A DNA stretch of 33,934 nucleotides from Thermoleophilia bacterium (GTDB lineage: Bacteria > Actinomycetota > Thermoleophilia > Miltoncostaeales > Miltoncostaeaceae), in assembly GCA_020438485.1 (NCBI GenBank), contig JAGQUM010000004.1, forward strand, positions 1-33,934, given 5' to 3'. The translations under genes and the position numbers were made by a program. Within the stretch, counting starts at the first letter, position 1. Each line of letters begins with the position of its first letter. The notes beneath the pieces are model-generated. The model saw only the letters and a list, made by a program, of their open reading frames with translations, made no database searches and was not told where the DNA came from. Below are positions 5,542 through 18,387 of this stretch, in pieces.

Positions 5542-7509
5542 TCAGCCGAAGGCCTCCTTCACGGCCTGCATGCTGGTGTCGGGCATCTCGGCCCGGTCCC
5601 CGGCGGCGCGCGCCGCCTGGTCCTCGTCGCGCACCTCGGGCGCCACCACCGCCGGGTCGATGTGGAGCACGGCGTAGCCGGCCACGGCGCCGGCGCCGAA
5701 GCCCGGCGCGAACACCCGCGAGCGCTCGGTCAGCACGCCGTCGGCGACGGCGTCGTAGATCGCGATGGGGATGCTGGCCGCCGAGACGTTGCCGACCCGG
5801 TCGATGTCGAAGTACAGGCGCTCGGCGTCCATCCCGGCCTCGACGGCCAGGTCGGTCACCATGGTCCGGTTGGCCTGGTGCGGCACGATCAGGTCGATGT
5901 TGCCCAGCAGCGAGCCCGACCCCCCGGGCGTCGGCAGCTGCTGCAGCTCGCCCATCATCTGGGCCAGGTAGCGCGCCACCAGCGCCTTCACCTCGGGTCC
6001 CCACACGGTGATGTCGTTGTCGAACTCGGCGTTGGGCCAGATGATGGAGTTCACCTGGCTGGTCGGGCCGCTGGCGTAGCACTGCAGGAACTCCACGTCG
6101 CCCGCCTCCCCCTCGGGGGCCGGCGCCAGCACCATGGCGGCGGCGCCGTCGGCGAAGATCATCCGCGACGGGCGCACGTTGCCGATCTTGTCCGAGAACT
6201 TCTCGCCACACACCAGCAGCACGGGCGCGCGCGTGTGCTGCATCGTCCGCACGGCGTCCGTGATGCCGTACGGGAACCCGGCGCAGGCCGCCACCATGTC
6301 GAACGAGCCCACGGTCTGGAAGATGCCGAGCTCGCCCGAGAGCCACGTGGACACCGACGGGATCAGCCGCGTGCTGGTGCACGAGCAGAAGATGACGTTC
6401 GCGATCTCCGAGGCGTCGCGCCCCGACGTCTCCAGCGCTGCCCGGGAGGCGCGCAGCGCCATCTCCTCCAGGGAGTGCTCGGTGTAGATCCGCGATTCGA
6501 TCCCGGTCTTCTCGCTGATCTCGTCGGCGGTCATGGGCGACCACGAGTACGCCGCGTTCCGGATGAGGTCGTCGTTGTGGCACAGGTGCTCGCCCTTGTA
6601 GACGGCCAGCGCCTCGATCCTCACCTGCACGTCGCACTCGGCGGTGACGTCCTGCGGAGGGATCGGCCGGGCGGGGGCCACGGCCTCCTTGGCGCGGGTG
6701 AAATGCCGCAGGTCCGGCATGCCCTGCCGGGTGCCCGTGCGGCACCGCTGGATGAACTCGCGCACCTCGCGCGACAGCGGCACCAGCAGCACGACGAAGT
6801 CGTCGTCGCGGATCTGGTCCGCGCGCGCCAGGCGCACCGTGTCGCGGTCCCACGGGTACTGGTTGTGCTGCACCATCGCCATGCGCATCAGCGCCTCGAG
6901 CTCCGGACGCTCCTCCGAGCAGTTCAGGATCTGCTGCTCGGTGAACATCGGGAAGTCGGCGTTGTAGTCCGGCAGGCAGTAGGTCAGCAGATCGCCGCTG
7001 TCGATGAACTCGGCCACCGTGTGCTTGATGGCGGACAGCTCCGACGCGTGGTGGAGCTTGTACCGGTACACGTGGAAGAGCAGGTCGTGGATGCGCTGCT
7101 CGGCGTCCGCGTCCCAGGCGGGGGGCAGCTCCTCGTACGCCCGGCCCACGGCGGCCACCTTCTCCTCGCCGTCCTGCCACGGCACCAGGTTGGGCAGGAA
7201 CACGTCGTCCCGGTGCCGCGGCACATCGCGCCACCGCGTGGGCCGCTTCTCGTACATCGTCAGCACGTACCGGTTGGCCCAGAACAGGTTGAGGGCCACG
7301 TCGCGCAGCAGGTCGTAGCGCGTCGCGTACGCGCCGGCGTTGACCTTCTCGAGGATGTCGGTGCCGGTCGGCGCCTTGGCCTCGAAGTCCCGCTTCACCA
7401 CCGAGGCCAGCTGCTCCTCGCTCTCCATGCAGCTGAAGTCCAGCTCGGGATGGAAATTGCTCGGGAACACCATGCGGCCGTGCTGGTTGATGGCGAAAGG
7501 CTTGGTCAC
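5542..7509 (-). CDS. Beta-ketoacyl synthase III (FabH-like) with ~280-residue N-terminal domain of unknown function
   Basis: 655 residues from a GTG at 7509 that follows a GGGAG box; an upstream extension to about 7644 is possible but has no ribosome site. The C-terminal ~360 residues are a thiolase-fold KAS III with the complete triad C409 (A-A-C-A-G-F), H544 (P-H-Q-A-N-R) and N574 (G-N-V-S-A-A-S). Such enzymes condense an acyl-CoA with a malonyl-type unit. Ordinary FabH is ~320 residues. Here residues 1-280 form a separate region rich in His, Tyr and Trp (Y-R-Y-K-L-H-H near 148-154; C-L-P-D-Y-N near 178-183) that I do not recognise. It is divergent from the large carboxylase gene, suggesting a shared lipid pathway. 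Which acyl chain is used is unknown. Confidence 0.82.
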   Translation of the reverse strand: MTKPFAINQHGRMVFPSNFHPELDFSCMESEEQLASVVKRDFEAKAPTGTDILEKVNAGAYATRYDLLRDVALNLFWANRYVLTMYEKRPTRWRDVPRHRDDVFLPNLVPWQDGEEKVAAVGRAYEELPPAWDADAEQRIHDLLFHVYRYKLHHASELSAIKHTVAEFIDSGDLLTYCLPDYNADFPMFTEQQILNCSEERPELEALMRMAMVQHNQYPWDRDTVRLARADQIRDDDFVVLLVPLSREVREFIQRCRTGTRQGMPDLRHFTRAKEAVAPARPIPPQDVTAECDVQVRIEALAVYKGEHLCHNDDLIRNAAYSWSPMTADEISEKTGIESRIYTEHSLEEMALRASRAALETSGRDASEIANVIFCSCTSTRLIPSVSTWLSGELGIFQTVGSFDMVAACAGFPYGITDAVRTMQHTRAPVLLVCGEKFSDKIGNVRPSRMIFADGAAAMVLAPAPEGEAGDVEFLQCYASGPTSQVNSIIWPNAEFDNDITVWGPEVKALVARYLAQMMGELQQLPTPGGSGSLLGNIDLIVPHQANRTMVTDLAVEAGMDAERLYFDIDRVGNVSAASIPIAIYDAVADGVLTERSRVFAPGFGAGAVAGYAVLHIDPAVVAPEVRDEDQAARAAGDRAEMPDTSMQAVKEAFG

Positions 7510-7579
7510 GGTGGCTCCCGCGGTGGCTCTCGACGGCGCGTGCAGCCCGCACGGTACTTCCCGGCGACCGCACTGGATA

Positions 7580-7593
7580 GTGGCAATTGCCAC
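7580..7593. promoter_or_regulatory. Perfect 14-bp palindrome between divergent KAS III and carboxylase genes
   Basis: GTGGCAATTGCCAC is its own reverse complement. It lies in the 140-bp gap between the two divergent starts. On the minus strand it abuts the expected -35 region of a possible KAS III promoter (TACCGT at 7556-7551). On the plus strand it lies about 43 bp upstream of the carboxylase -10 box. A dimeric regulator could control both genes. The protein is unknown. Confidence 0.6.
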
Positions 7594-7635
7594 CAAGGTG
7601 CGGCGTGCCGCGTAGCGGGCCGCCCCGAGGCGGTC

Positions 7636-7641
7636 TACCTT
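7636..7641 (+). promoter_or_regulatory. -10 box of a leaderless promoter for the carboxylase
   Basis: TACCTT (TANNNT form) ends 8 nt before the ATG at 7650. No ribosome-binding site is visible ahead of that ATG. Transcription would begin at or next to the start codon. No clear -35 box is seen. Confidence 0.5.
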
Positions 7642-7649
7642 CACTGGCG

Positions 7650-13160
<5,511 letters not shown>

Positions 13161-13220
13161 ACCGGCCTCCTCTCGGCCAGGGGCAAGGACGCGCGTGCCG
13201 CGTGCTTCGGCGGCGCGCGT

Positions 13221-13247
13221 GAGATCGTCGTCGCACGTGACGATCTC
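13221..13247. terminator. Candidate bidirectional hairpin between convergent genes
   Basis: A perfect inverted repeat, GAGATCGTC at 13221-13229 and GACGATCTC at 13239-13247 with a 9-nt loop, lies in the 270-bp gap between the carboxylase end and the S9 peptidase end. No T-run follows on either strand. The rest of the gap shows no convincing gene. Confidence 0.4.
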
Positions 13248-13430
13248 GTCCACCACCCGCTCGGGCGTGTGCGCGGCCCGTCGGGGATCCCCGCGATGCG
13301 CACCCGCGTGCGGGTACGGCAGCGGCGCCCGGGGTCGCCGGGGACCTCGTGTGGTGACGCTCGGGGGGTTTCTCCGTCGGCCGGGCGCGGAGCCCGAACG
13401 GGTGCCGGGGGAGCCGGCCCCGGGCCGGGT

Positions 13431-15287
13431 TCAGGCGTCCCCGGGCCCGTCCGCCACGCGTCCGCCCAGGAACCGGGCGAAGAAACGCTCGACGGCGCGG
13501 TACAGGTCCATCCGGTTCTCGGGCTTCAGGAAGCCGTGCCCCTCGTCCTCCTTGACGATGTACTCCACGTCGACGCCGCGGGCCCGCAGCCCGTCGACGA
13601 TCTGGTCGCTCTCGATCTTCGTGACGCGCGGATCGTTGGCGCCCTGCACCACCAGCAGGGGCGTCACGATGCGGTCGACGTACGTGATGGGCGACCGGCG
13701 GCGCATGTCCTCGCGCACGTCGGGGTCGTCGGGGTCGCCCACGTAGCGGAACCATGTGCCCGCCAGCAGCGGCTTCCAGTACTCCGGGAACGACTCGACC
13801 AGGGTGATGAGGTTGGACGGCCCGACGTAGCTGACCGCGGCGGCGAACACGTCCGGCGTGAAGGTCACGCCGACAAGGGTCGCGTAGCCGCCGTAGCTGG
13901 CCCCGTAGATCCCGACGCGGCCGGGGTCGGCGATGCCCTCGTCGATGGCCCAGTCGACTGCGTCGATGAGGTCGTCATGCATCTTGCCGGCGAACTCCTT
14001 CTCGGCCGCGTGCGTGAACGCCTTGCCGAAGCCGGTGGAGCCGCGGTAGTTGACCTGCAGCACGGCGTAGCCGCGGTTTGCCAGCATCTGCACCTCGGGC
14101 AGGAAGCCCCAGCTGTCGCGGGCCCACGGCCCCCCGTGCACCAGCAGCACCATCGGCAGGTTGCCGGTCTCCCCCCGCGGCAGCGTGAGGTAGCAGTGCA
14201 GGGGCAGGTCGTCGCGGGAGGTCACCACGACGGGCGTCATGGGGGCCAGCGTGTCCGGGTCCAGCCACGGACGCGAGCGGAACAGCAGCGTGGCCTCGTG
14301 CGTGGTGCGGTCGAAGACATACGTCGCGCCGGGGTCCACGTCGTCGTTGAACACCGCGATCCACGTGGTCTCGGCGTCATCCTCGCCCGTGACATGGGGA
14401 TCGCCCGGGCGGACGGCGCACAGCGCCTCCCAGTCCCGGGCGAAGCGGTCGTCGAACGGGTGCACCACCAGGCGGTCGCGCACGTAGAACGTGGCCAGCA
14501 GCTCGCCCGTGCGGTCCGAGAACGCCGGGCCGGACAGGTCGGCCTCGTCGTCGGAGTCGACCAGCTCCTCGGCACCGGTGGCGGGGTCGAGCAGCACCAG
14601 GCGCGTGAGGTCGGTGCCCTTCGCGCTGCCCACGTACAGGCGCGTGCCGTCGGGCGTGAACCCGTACACGCTGCCGCCGTCCTCGTTGGCGTACTCGGCG
14701 ATCACGCGGAAGTCGTCGCCCGCCGCGTCGCGATACAGCACCTCGTAGTCCCCGGCGGGGGTCTGCGCCGTGGCGGCCCGCACGTCGCCCTCGCGGTCGA
14801 CGCTCCAGCCCAGGATGTTGCCGGGGTTCTCCGCCACCGGCTCGTGCTCGCCGGTGTCGAGGTCCAGCCGGTGCACGTCGAACAGCTGCGGGTCCCGCAG
14901 GTTCATGCTGATCAGCAGGTGGCGGGGCGTCGCCCGCGGCGCGTCCAGGATGCCCACCTTCGTCCCCGGGTACGGCGTCAGGTCGCGGGCCTCGGCCGGC
15001 GCGTGCGGGTCGACGGCGAACACGTGGTAGTTCTCGTCCCCGCCGGTGTCCTGCGCGTACAGGATGGTGCGCCCGTCCCGCGACCAGAAGTACGAGCGCA
15101 CGCCGCGGTCGCGGTCGTTCGTCACGGGCCACGCGTCGCCGCCCGCGCGGGGCTGCACCCACACGTTCAGAACCCCGTCGCGGGGGGCCACGAACGACAG
15201 CATCGTCCCGTCGGGGGACAGCCCCCCGCTCGCCTTCTCGGGGTTGTCGAAGAAGTGGCGAAGGGGGATGAGTGGCGGCGGGGTCAT
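13431..15287 (-). CDS. S9-family serine peptidase (prolyl oligopeptidase/acylaminoacyl peptidase type)
   Basis: 618 residues. The N-terminal ~350 residues form a beta-propeller with repeated W-S-x-D-G and F-T-P-D-G-T-like blades. The C-terminal ~250 residues are an alpha/beta hydrolase with the triad S464 (G-A-S-Y-G-G-Y), D552 (Q-G-A-N-D-P-R) and H584 (E-G-H-G-F). The oxyanion region V-H-G-G-P precedes the nucleophile. No signal peptide is seen, so it is cytoplasmic and would cleave short peptides. The ATG at 15287 has no ribosome site but has TACCAT 6 nt ahead of it, indicating leaderless expression. It is divergent from the Ser/Thr kinase gene and convergent with the carboxylase gene. Confidence 0.92.
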   Translation of the reverse strand: MTPPPLIPLRHFFDNPEKASGGLSPDGTMLSFVAPRDGVLNVWVQPRAGGDAWPVTNDRDRGVRSYFWSRDGRTILYAQDTGGDENYHVFAVDPHAPAEARDLTPYPGTKVGILDAPRATPRHLLISMNLRDPQLFDVHRLDLDTGEHEPVAENPGNILGWSVDREGDVRAATAQTPAGDYEVLYRDAAGDDFRVIAEYANEDGGSVYGFTPDGTRLYVGSAKGTDLTRLVLLDPATGAEELVDSDDEADLSGPAFSDRTGELLATFYVRDRLVVHPFDDRFARDWEALCAVRPGDPHVTGEDDAETTWIAVFNDDVDPGATYVFDRTTHEATLLFRSRPWLDPDTLAPMTPVVVTSRDDLPLHCYLTLPRGETGNLPMVLLVHGGPWARDSWGFLPEVQMLANRGYAVLQVNYRGSTGFGKAFTHAAEKEFAGKMHDDLIDAVDWAIDEGIADPGRVGIYGASYGGYATLVGVTFTPDVFAAAVSYVGPSNLITLVESFPEYWKPLLAGTWFRYVGDPDDPDVREDMRRRSPITYVDRIVTPLLVVQGANDPRVTKIESDQIVDGLRARGVDVEYIVKEDEGHGFLKPENRMDLYRAVERFFARFLGGRVADGPGDA

Positions 15288-15293
15288 GGGCGA

Positions 15294-15299
15294 ATGGTA
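15294..15299 (-). promoter_or_regulatory. -10 box of a leaderless promoter for the S9 peptidase
   Basis: On the minus strand TACCAT is followed by 6 nt and then the ATG at 15287. It has the same TANNNT-to-start geometry as other genes in the window, and no Shine-Dalgarno sequence is present. Confidence 0.6.
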
Positions 15300-15364
15300 A
15301 ACGGCAGGCCGGTTCGCGGCCGTGCGACGGTGGCCGCGTCCGGCACCGCCGTCCGGGGCGCTGG

Positions 15365-15370
15365 TAGGCT
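15365..15370 (+). promoter_or_regulatory. Possible -10 box of the Ser/Thr kinase gene
   Basis: TAGGCT lies 37 nt before the kinase ATG. The implied leader is about 30 nt and carries an AGGGACGG ribosome site, so this would be a conventional leadered transcript. No -35 consensus is visible. Confidence 0.35.
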
Positions 15371-15407
15371 CGCCGCGGATCCGCGAAGAGCACCGCGCAG
15401 GGACGGA

Positions 15408-16523
15408 ATGATCGGGCGCACCCTCGAGGGCTACCGCATAGAGGCAGAGTTGGGCCGCGGCGGCCAGGCCGTGGTGTACCGCGCCACGCAGCTCGCGCTT
15501 CAGCGGCAGGTGGCGCTGAAGGTCGTGTCCCAGCAGCTGTCGGCCGACCCGTCGTTCATGGAACGCTTCAAGCGGGAGGGCATCGCGGCCGCCAGCCTCG
15601 ACCACCCCCACGTCATCCCCGTTTACGAGGCCGGCGAGGCCGACGGCATGGCGTTCCTCGCCATGAAGTTCGTGGACGGCCCCAGCCTGGACGACCTCAT
15701 CCGCACGCCGCCGGGCATCGACGCGCGCCGCTGCATGTCCATCCTCCACCAGGCGGCCGAGGCCCTCGACTACGCCCATTCGAAGGGGCTGGTGCACCGC
15801 GACGTCAAGCCCGCCAACATCCTCATCGGCGCCGGCGACCACGCCTACCTGTCCGACTTCGGCCTCACCCGGGCCATGGACGGTAGCCGCCTGACCTCCA
15901 GCGGCGTCTGGATGGGCACGCTGGAGTACGTGGCGCCCGAGCAGATCCGGGGCGCCGAGGTGACGTCGGCGGCCGACCGGTACGCGCTGGCCATCGTTGC
16001 GTACGAGGCCCTCACGGGTAAGACGGTGTTCGACCAGACCGACCGCACGGCTCTGCTGTACGCGCACATGCACGAGACGCCCGTCGCCCCGTCCAAGCGC
16101 CGCCAGGAGCTGGGCCGCCAGGTCGACAGGGTGTTCCAGCGCGCGCTCAGCAAGAAGCCGGACGAACGGCCGGCCACGTCCGTGGCGCTCGTCGAGGAAC
16201 TCGCGACGGCCGTGGGCGCGCAGGGCATCACGGGCCCCCCGGGACGGCCCGCGCCACCGCCGTCGCCGCCGGGGGGCTCCCGTCGCCCCACGCCCGGCCG
16301 GGGCTCCGCGGTGCCGCCGCCGCCCCCGTCGCCGCCCGCCGGCTCGCGCAACGCCGCGTCGCTGCCGCCCCAGAACGCGGGTGGCGGGGGGCCGAACAGG
16401 GGAGTGATGATCGGCGCCGGCGTGCTGGCGGCGATCGCGCTCGTCGTGGGCATCATGTTCGCGTCGGGCGTGTTCAAGAACGAGCGCGTGGTGACACGTA
16501 CCACCACGGTGACGGTGCCCTGA
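15408..16523 (+). CDS. Membrane-anchored Ser/Thr protein kinase (PknB-like kinase domain, no sensor domain)
   Basis: 371 residues. The kinase domain (about 9-270) has the G-R-G-G-Q-A-V-V-Y loop (16-24), K38, the catalytic H-R-D-V-K-P-A-N with D132, and the S-D-F-G segment with D150. Residues 275-330 are a Pro/Gly/Ser-rich juxtamembrane linker. One hydrophobic helix (about 332-356) is followed by only about 15 external residues, rich in Thr and Val. Actinobacterial PknA/PknB-type kinases often end in PASTA or other sensors, which are absent. The gene lies directly upstream of fabD on the same strand. In mycobacteria such kinases phosphorylate FabD and the Kas enzymes; a similar role here is inference. 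The ATG follows AGGGACGG. Confidence 0.92.
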   Translation: MIGRTLEGYRIEAELGRGGQAVVYRATQLALQRQVALKVVSQQLSADPSFMERFKREGIAAASLDHPHVIPVYEAGEADGMAFLAMKFVDGPSLDDLIRTPPGIDARRCMSILHQAAEALDYAHSKGLVHRDVKPANILIGAGDHAYLSDFGLTRAMDGSRLTSSGVWMGTLEYVAPEQIRGAEVTSAADRYALAIVAYEALTGKTVFDQTDRTALLYAHMHETPVAPSKRRQELGRQVDRVFQRALSKKPDERPATSVALVEELATAVGAQGITGPPGRPAPPPSPPGGSRRPTPGRGSAVPPPPPSPPAGSRNAASLPPQNAGGGGPNRGVMIGAGVLAAIALVVGIMFASGVFKNERVVTRTTTVTVP

Positions 16524-16528
16524 CGCCG

Positions 16529-16548
16529 CGGGGGACCATCCGCCCCCG
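16529..16548 (+). terminator. Possible weak terminator after the kinase gene
   Basis: CGGGGG at 16529-16534 can pair with CCCCCG at 16543-16548 across an 8-nt loop, starting 5 nt after the kinase stop. There is no T-tract, and the stem is short. It would partly separate the kinase gene from the fab operon. Confidence 0.35.
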
Positions 16549-16690
16549 TAAACGGCCCCGGGCGCACCGGCCCTCGGCGGAATCGGCGGTATCATCCCGG
16601 CGACGGTTTCCGGGCGCGCCGCGCGCCCGCATCCCTCCGTCCCGCTGTGATGTGAGCATCCCTGACGCACCCAACGGAGGGTCCGACGCC

Positions 16691-17644
16691 GTGAGCGTTA
16701 CGCCGAACGAGGGCCGCGCGGAGAAGATCGCGCTGATGTTCCCCGGGCAGGGGTCCCAGTTCGTGGGCATGGGCAAGGATCTCGCCGCCGAGTTCCCCGT
16801 GGCCCGGCGGACGTACGAGGAGGCCGGCGACGTGCTGGGGATCGACGTGGCCGGGGTCAGCTTCGAGGGGCCCGCAGACCGGCTGGGCAGCACGCTCTAC
16901 TGCCAGCCCGCCGTGCTCACCCAGTCGGTGGCCGCCTGGCGGGTCGCGACCGAGCTGGGGGTCCGCGGCGACATGACGCTGGGCCACTCGCTGGGCGAGT
17001 ACGCCGCGCTTGTCGCGTCGGGCAGCCTCCCGTTCGACGAGGCCCTGCGGTTGGTACGCACCCGCGGCGAGGTCACCACCGACGTCGCCCACCGCGTGCC
17101 GGGCGCGATGGCGGCCCTGCTGGGCGCCACGGAGGAGCAGGTCGAGCGCCTGTGCGCGGCCGTCGGCGACGTGTGGCCCGCCAACTACAACTGCCCGGGC
17201 CAGATCGTGGCGTCCGGGCTGGCCAAGAGCGTGGACCGGCTGCTGGAGAGCGCGCGCACCCAGGGCATCAAGGGGCGCCTGCTCGACGTGGAAGGGGCCT
17301 TCCACTCCGTCGTCATGGCCCCGGCGGCCGACCGGCTGCGAGAGACGCTGGCCGGGGTGATGGTCGCGCCACCCGCCGTGCCGTTCGTGTCGGCCACCAC
17401 CGCGGCGGTCGAGGCCGGGGCCGAGCGCGTCCGGCAGATCCTCACCGAACAGCTCACCGGCCCCGTGCGGTTCACGCAGGCCGTGCGGGCGGCCCTGGCG
17501 CTGGGCGCCACGGGGTACGTCGAGTTGGGGGCCCGCAGGACCCTGGCGGGCCTGGTGCGCCGCATCCTCCCCGACGCGCAGGTGTACCACCTGGGCGGCG
17601 TCACCGACATCCCCGACATCCGCGCGCTGGTGGCGCGGGGCTGA
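16691..17644 (+). CDS. fabD: Malonyl-CoA:ACP transacylase
   Basis: 317 residues from the GTG at 16691, chosen because GGAGGG lies 9 nt upstream; a GTG at 16652 would add 13 residues without a good ribosome site. The enzyme loads malonyl groups from CoA onto ACP. Visible are G-Q-G-S-Q (19-23), the nucleophile S100 in G-H-S-L-G-E-Y-A, R125 in the carboxylate-binding position (L-V-R-T-R-G) and H205 in G-A-F-H-S. It is the first gene of a coupled FAS-II operon; its TGA lies within the CTGA that begins fabG. A TATCAT box at 16590-16595 is a possible -10. Confidence 0.95.
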   Translation: MSVTPNEGRAEKIALMFPGQGSQFVGMGKDLAAEFPVARRTYEEAGDVLGIDVAGVSFEGPADRLGSTLYCQPAVLTQSVAAWRVATELGVRGDMTLGHSLGEYAALVASGSLPFDEALRLVRTRGEVTTDVAHRVPGAMAALLGATEEQVERLCAAVGDVWPANYNCPGQIVASGLAKSVDRLLESARTQGIKGRLLDVEGAFHSVVMAPAADRLRETLAGVMVAPPAVPFVSATTAAVEAGAERVRQILTEQLTGPVRFTQAVRAALALGATGYVELGARRTLAGLVRRILPDAQVYHLGGVTDIPDIRALVARG

Positions 17645-18387
17645 CCGGGGCCCGCCCAGGCGTCGCGCTCGTCACGGGCGCGAGCCGCGGCATCGGCGCG
17701 GAGTGCGCCGTCGCCCTGGCCCGCGCCGGCTGGGACGTCGGCGTGACGTACGCCGCGGACCGCGACGGCGCCGAGGCGACGGTGGCGGCCGTGCGCGATC
17801 TGGGTGGCGGCGCCGTCGCGGTGCACCTGGAGGCCGGCGATCCGGCGTCTGCGGCCCTCGCCGTCGACGCGGTCGAGGGCGGGCTGGGTCCGCTCGACGC
17901 CCTCGTGGCGAACGCGGGCACCACGGCCGACGGCGTGGCGCTGCGCATGCCCGACGCCCAGTGGCGCGCCCCGCTGGACGTCAACCTGACGGGCACGTTC
18001 CGTGCGGTGCGCGCCGTGGGCGAGCGCATGGCCGCGCGGGGGTCGGGCTCCGTCGTGCTGCTGGGCTCCGTGGTGGGCACGCACGGCAACGCCGGCCAGG
18101 TGAACTACTCGGCGTCGAAGGCGGGGATGATCGGGCTGATGCGCACGGCCGCGCGCGAGCTGGGCCCGGCGGGCGTCCGGGTCAACCTCGTGGCGCCGGG
18201 TTTCATCCTGACCCGCCTCACCGACGTCCTGCCCGACGATCAGCGCGACGCACTGCGCCGCGGGGCGGCCCTGGACCGCCTGGGGACGCCCGAGGACGTC
18301 GCGGGTCCGGTGGTCTTTCTATGCTCCGCGGGTGCGTCGTTCATCCACGGCGCCGTGATCGAGGTGGACGGGGGGCTTGCGCTGTGA
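17641..18387 (+). CDS. fabG: 3-oxoacyl-ACP reductase, probable CTG start
   Basis: 248 residues if translation begins at CTG 17641. It reduces 3-ketoacyl-ACP with NADPH. T-G-A-S-R-G-I-G is at 12-19, N-A-G near 91, the triad S143, Y156 and K160 is complete (V-N-Y-S-A-S-K), and the end is D-G-G-L-A-L. In this frame no ATG, GTG or TTG occurs between the fabD end and the conserved V-A-L-V-T-G strand. The CTG overlaps the fabD stop as CTGA, mimicking the ATGA junctions elsewhere in the window, and gives exactly the usual FabG length. The alternative is a sequencing error hiding an ordinary start. Its stop overlaps the GTG of the next gene. Confidence 0.93.
   Translation: MTGARPGVALVTGASRGIGAECAVALARAGWDVGVTYAADRDGAEATVAAVRDLGGGAVAVHLEAGDPASAALAVDAVEGGLGPLDALVANAGTTADGVALRMPDAQWRAPLDVNLTGTFRAVRAVGERMAARGSGSVVLLGSVVGTHGNAGQVNYSASKAGMIGLMRTAARELGPAGVRVNLVAPGFILTRLTDVLPDDQRDALRRGAALDRLGTPEDVAGPVVFLCSAGASFIHGAVIEVDGGLAL

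Noticed and set aside
13161-13256. Minus-strand stretch reading V-D-E-I-V-T-C-D-D-D-L-T-R-A-A-E-A-R-G that recalls the end of a PIN/NYN- or DUF188-like nuclease
   Set aside because: No N-terminal domain precedes it, the frame runs on into the carboxylase gene, and the stretch overlaps the 13221-13247 hairpin. At most it is a decayed remnant.
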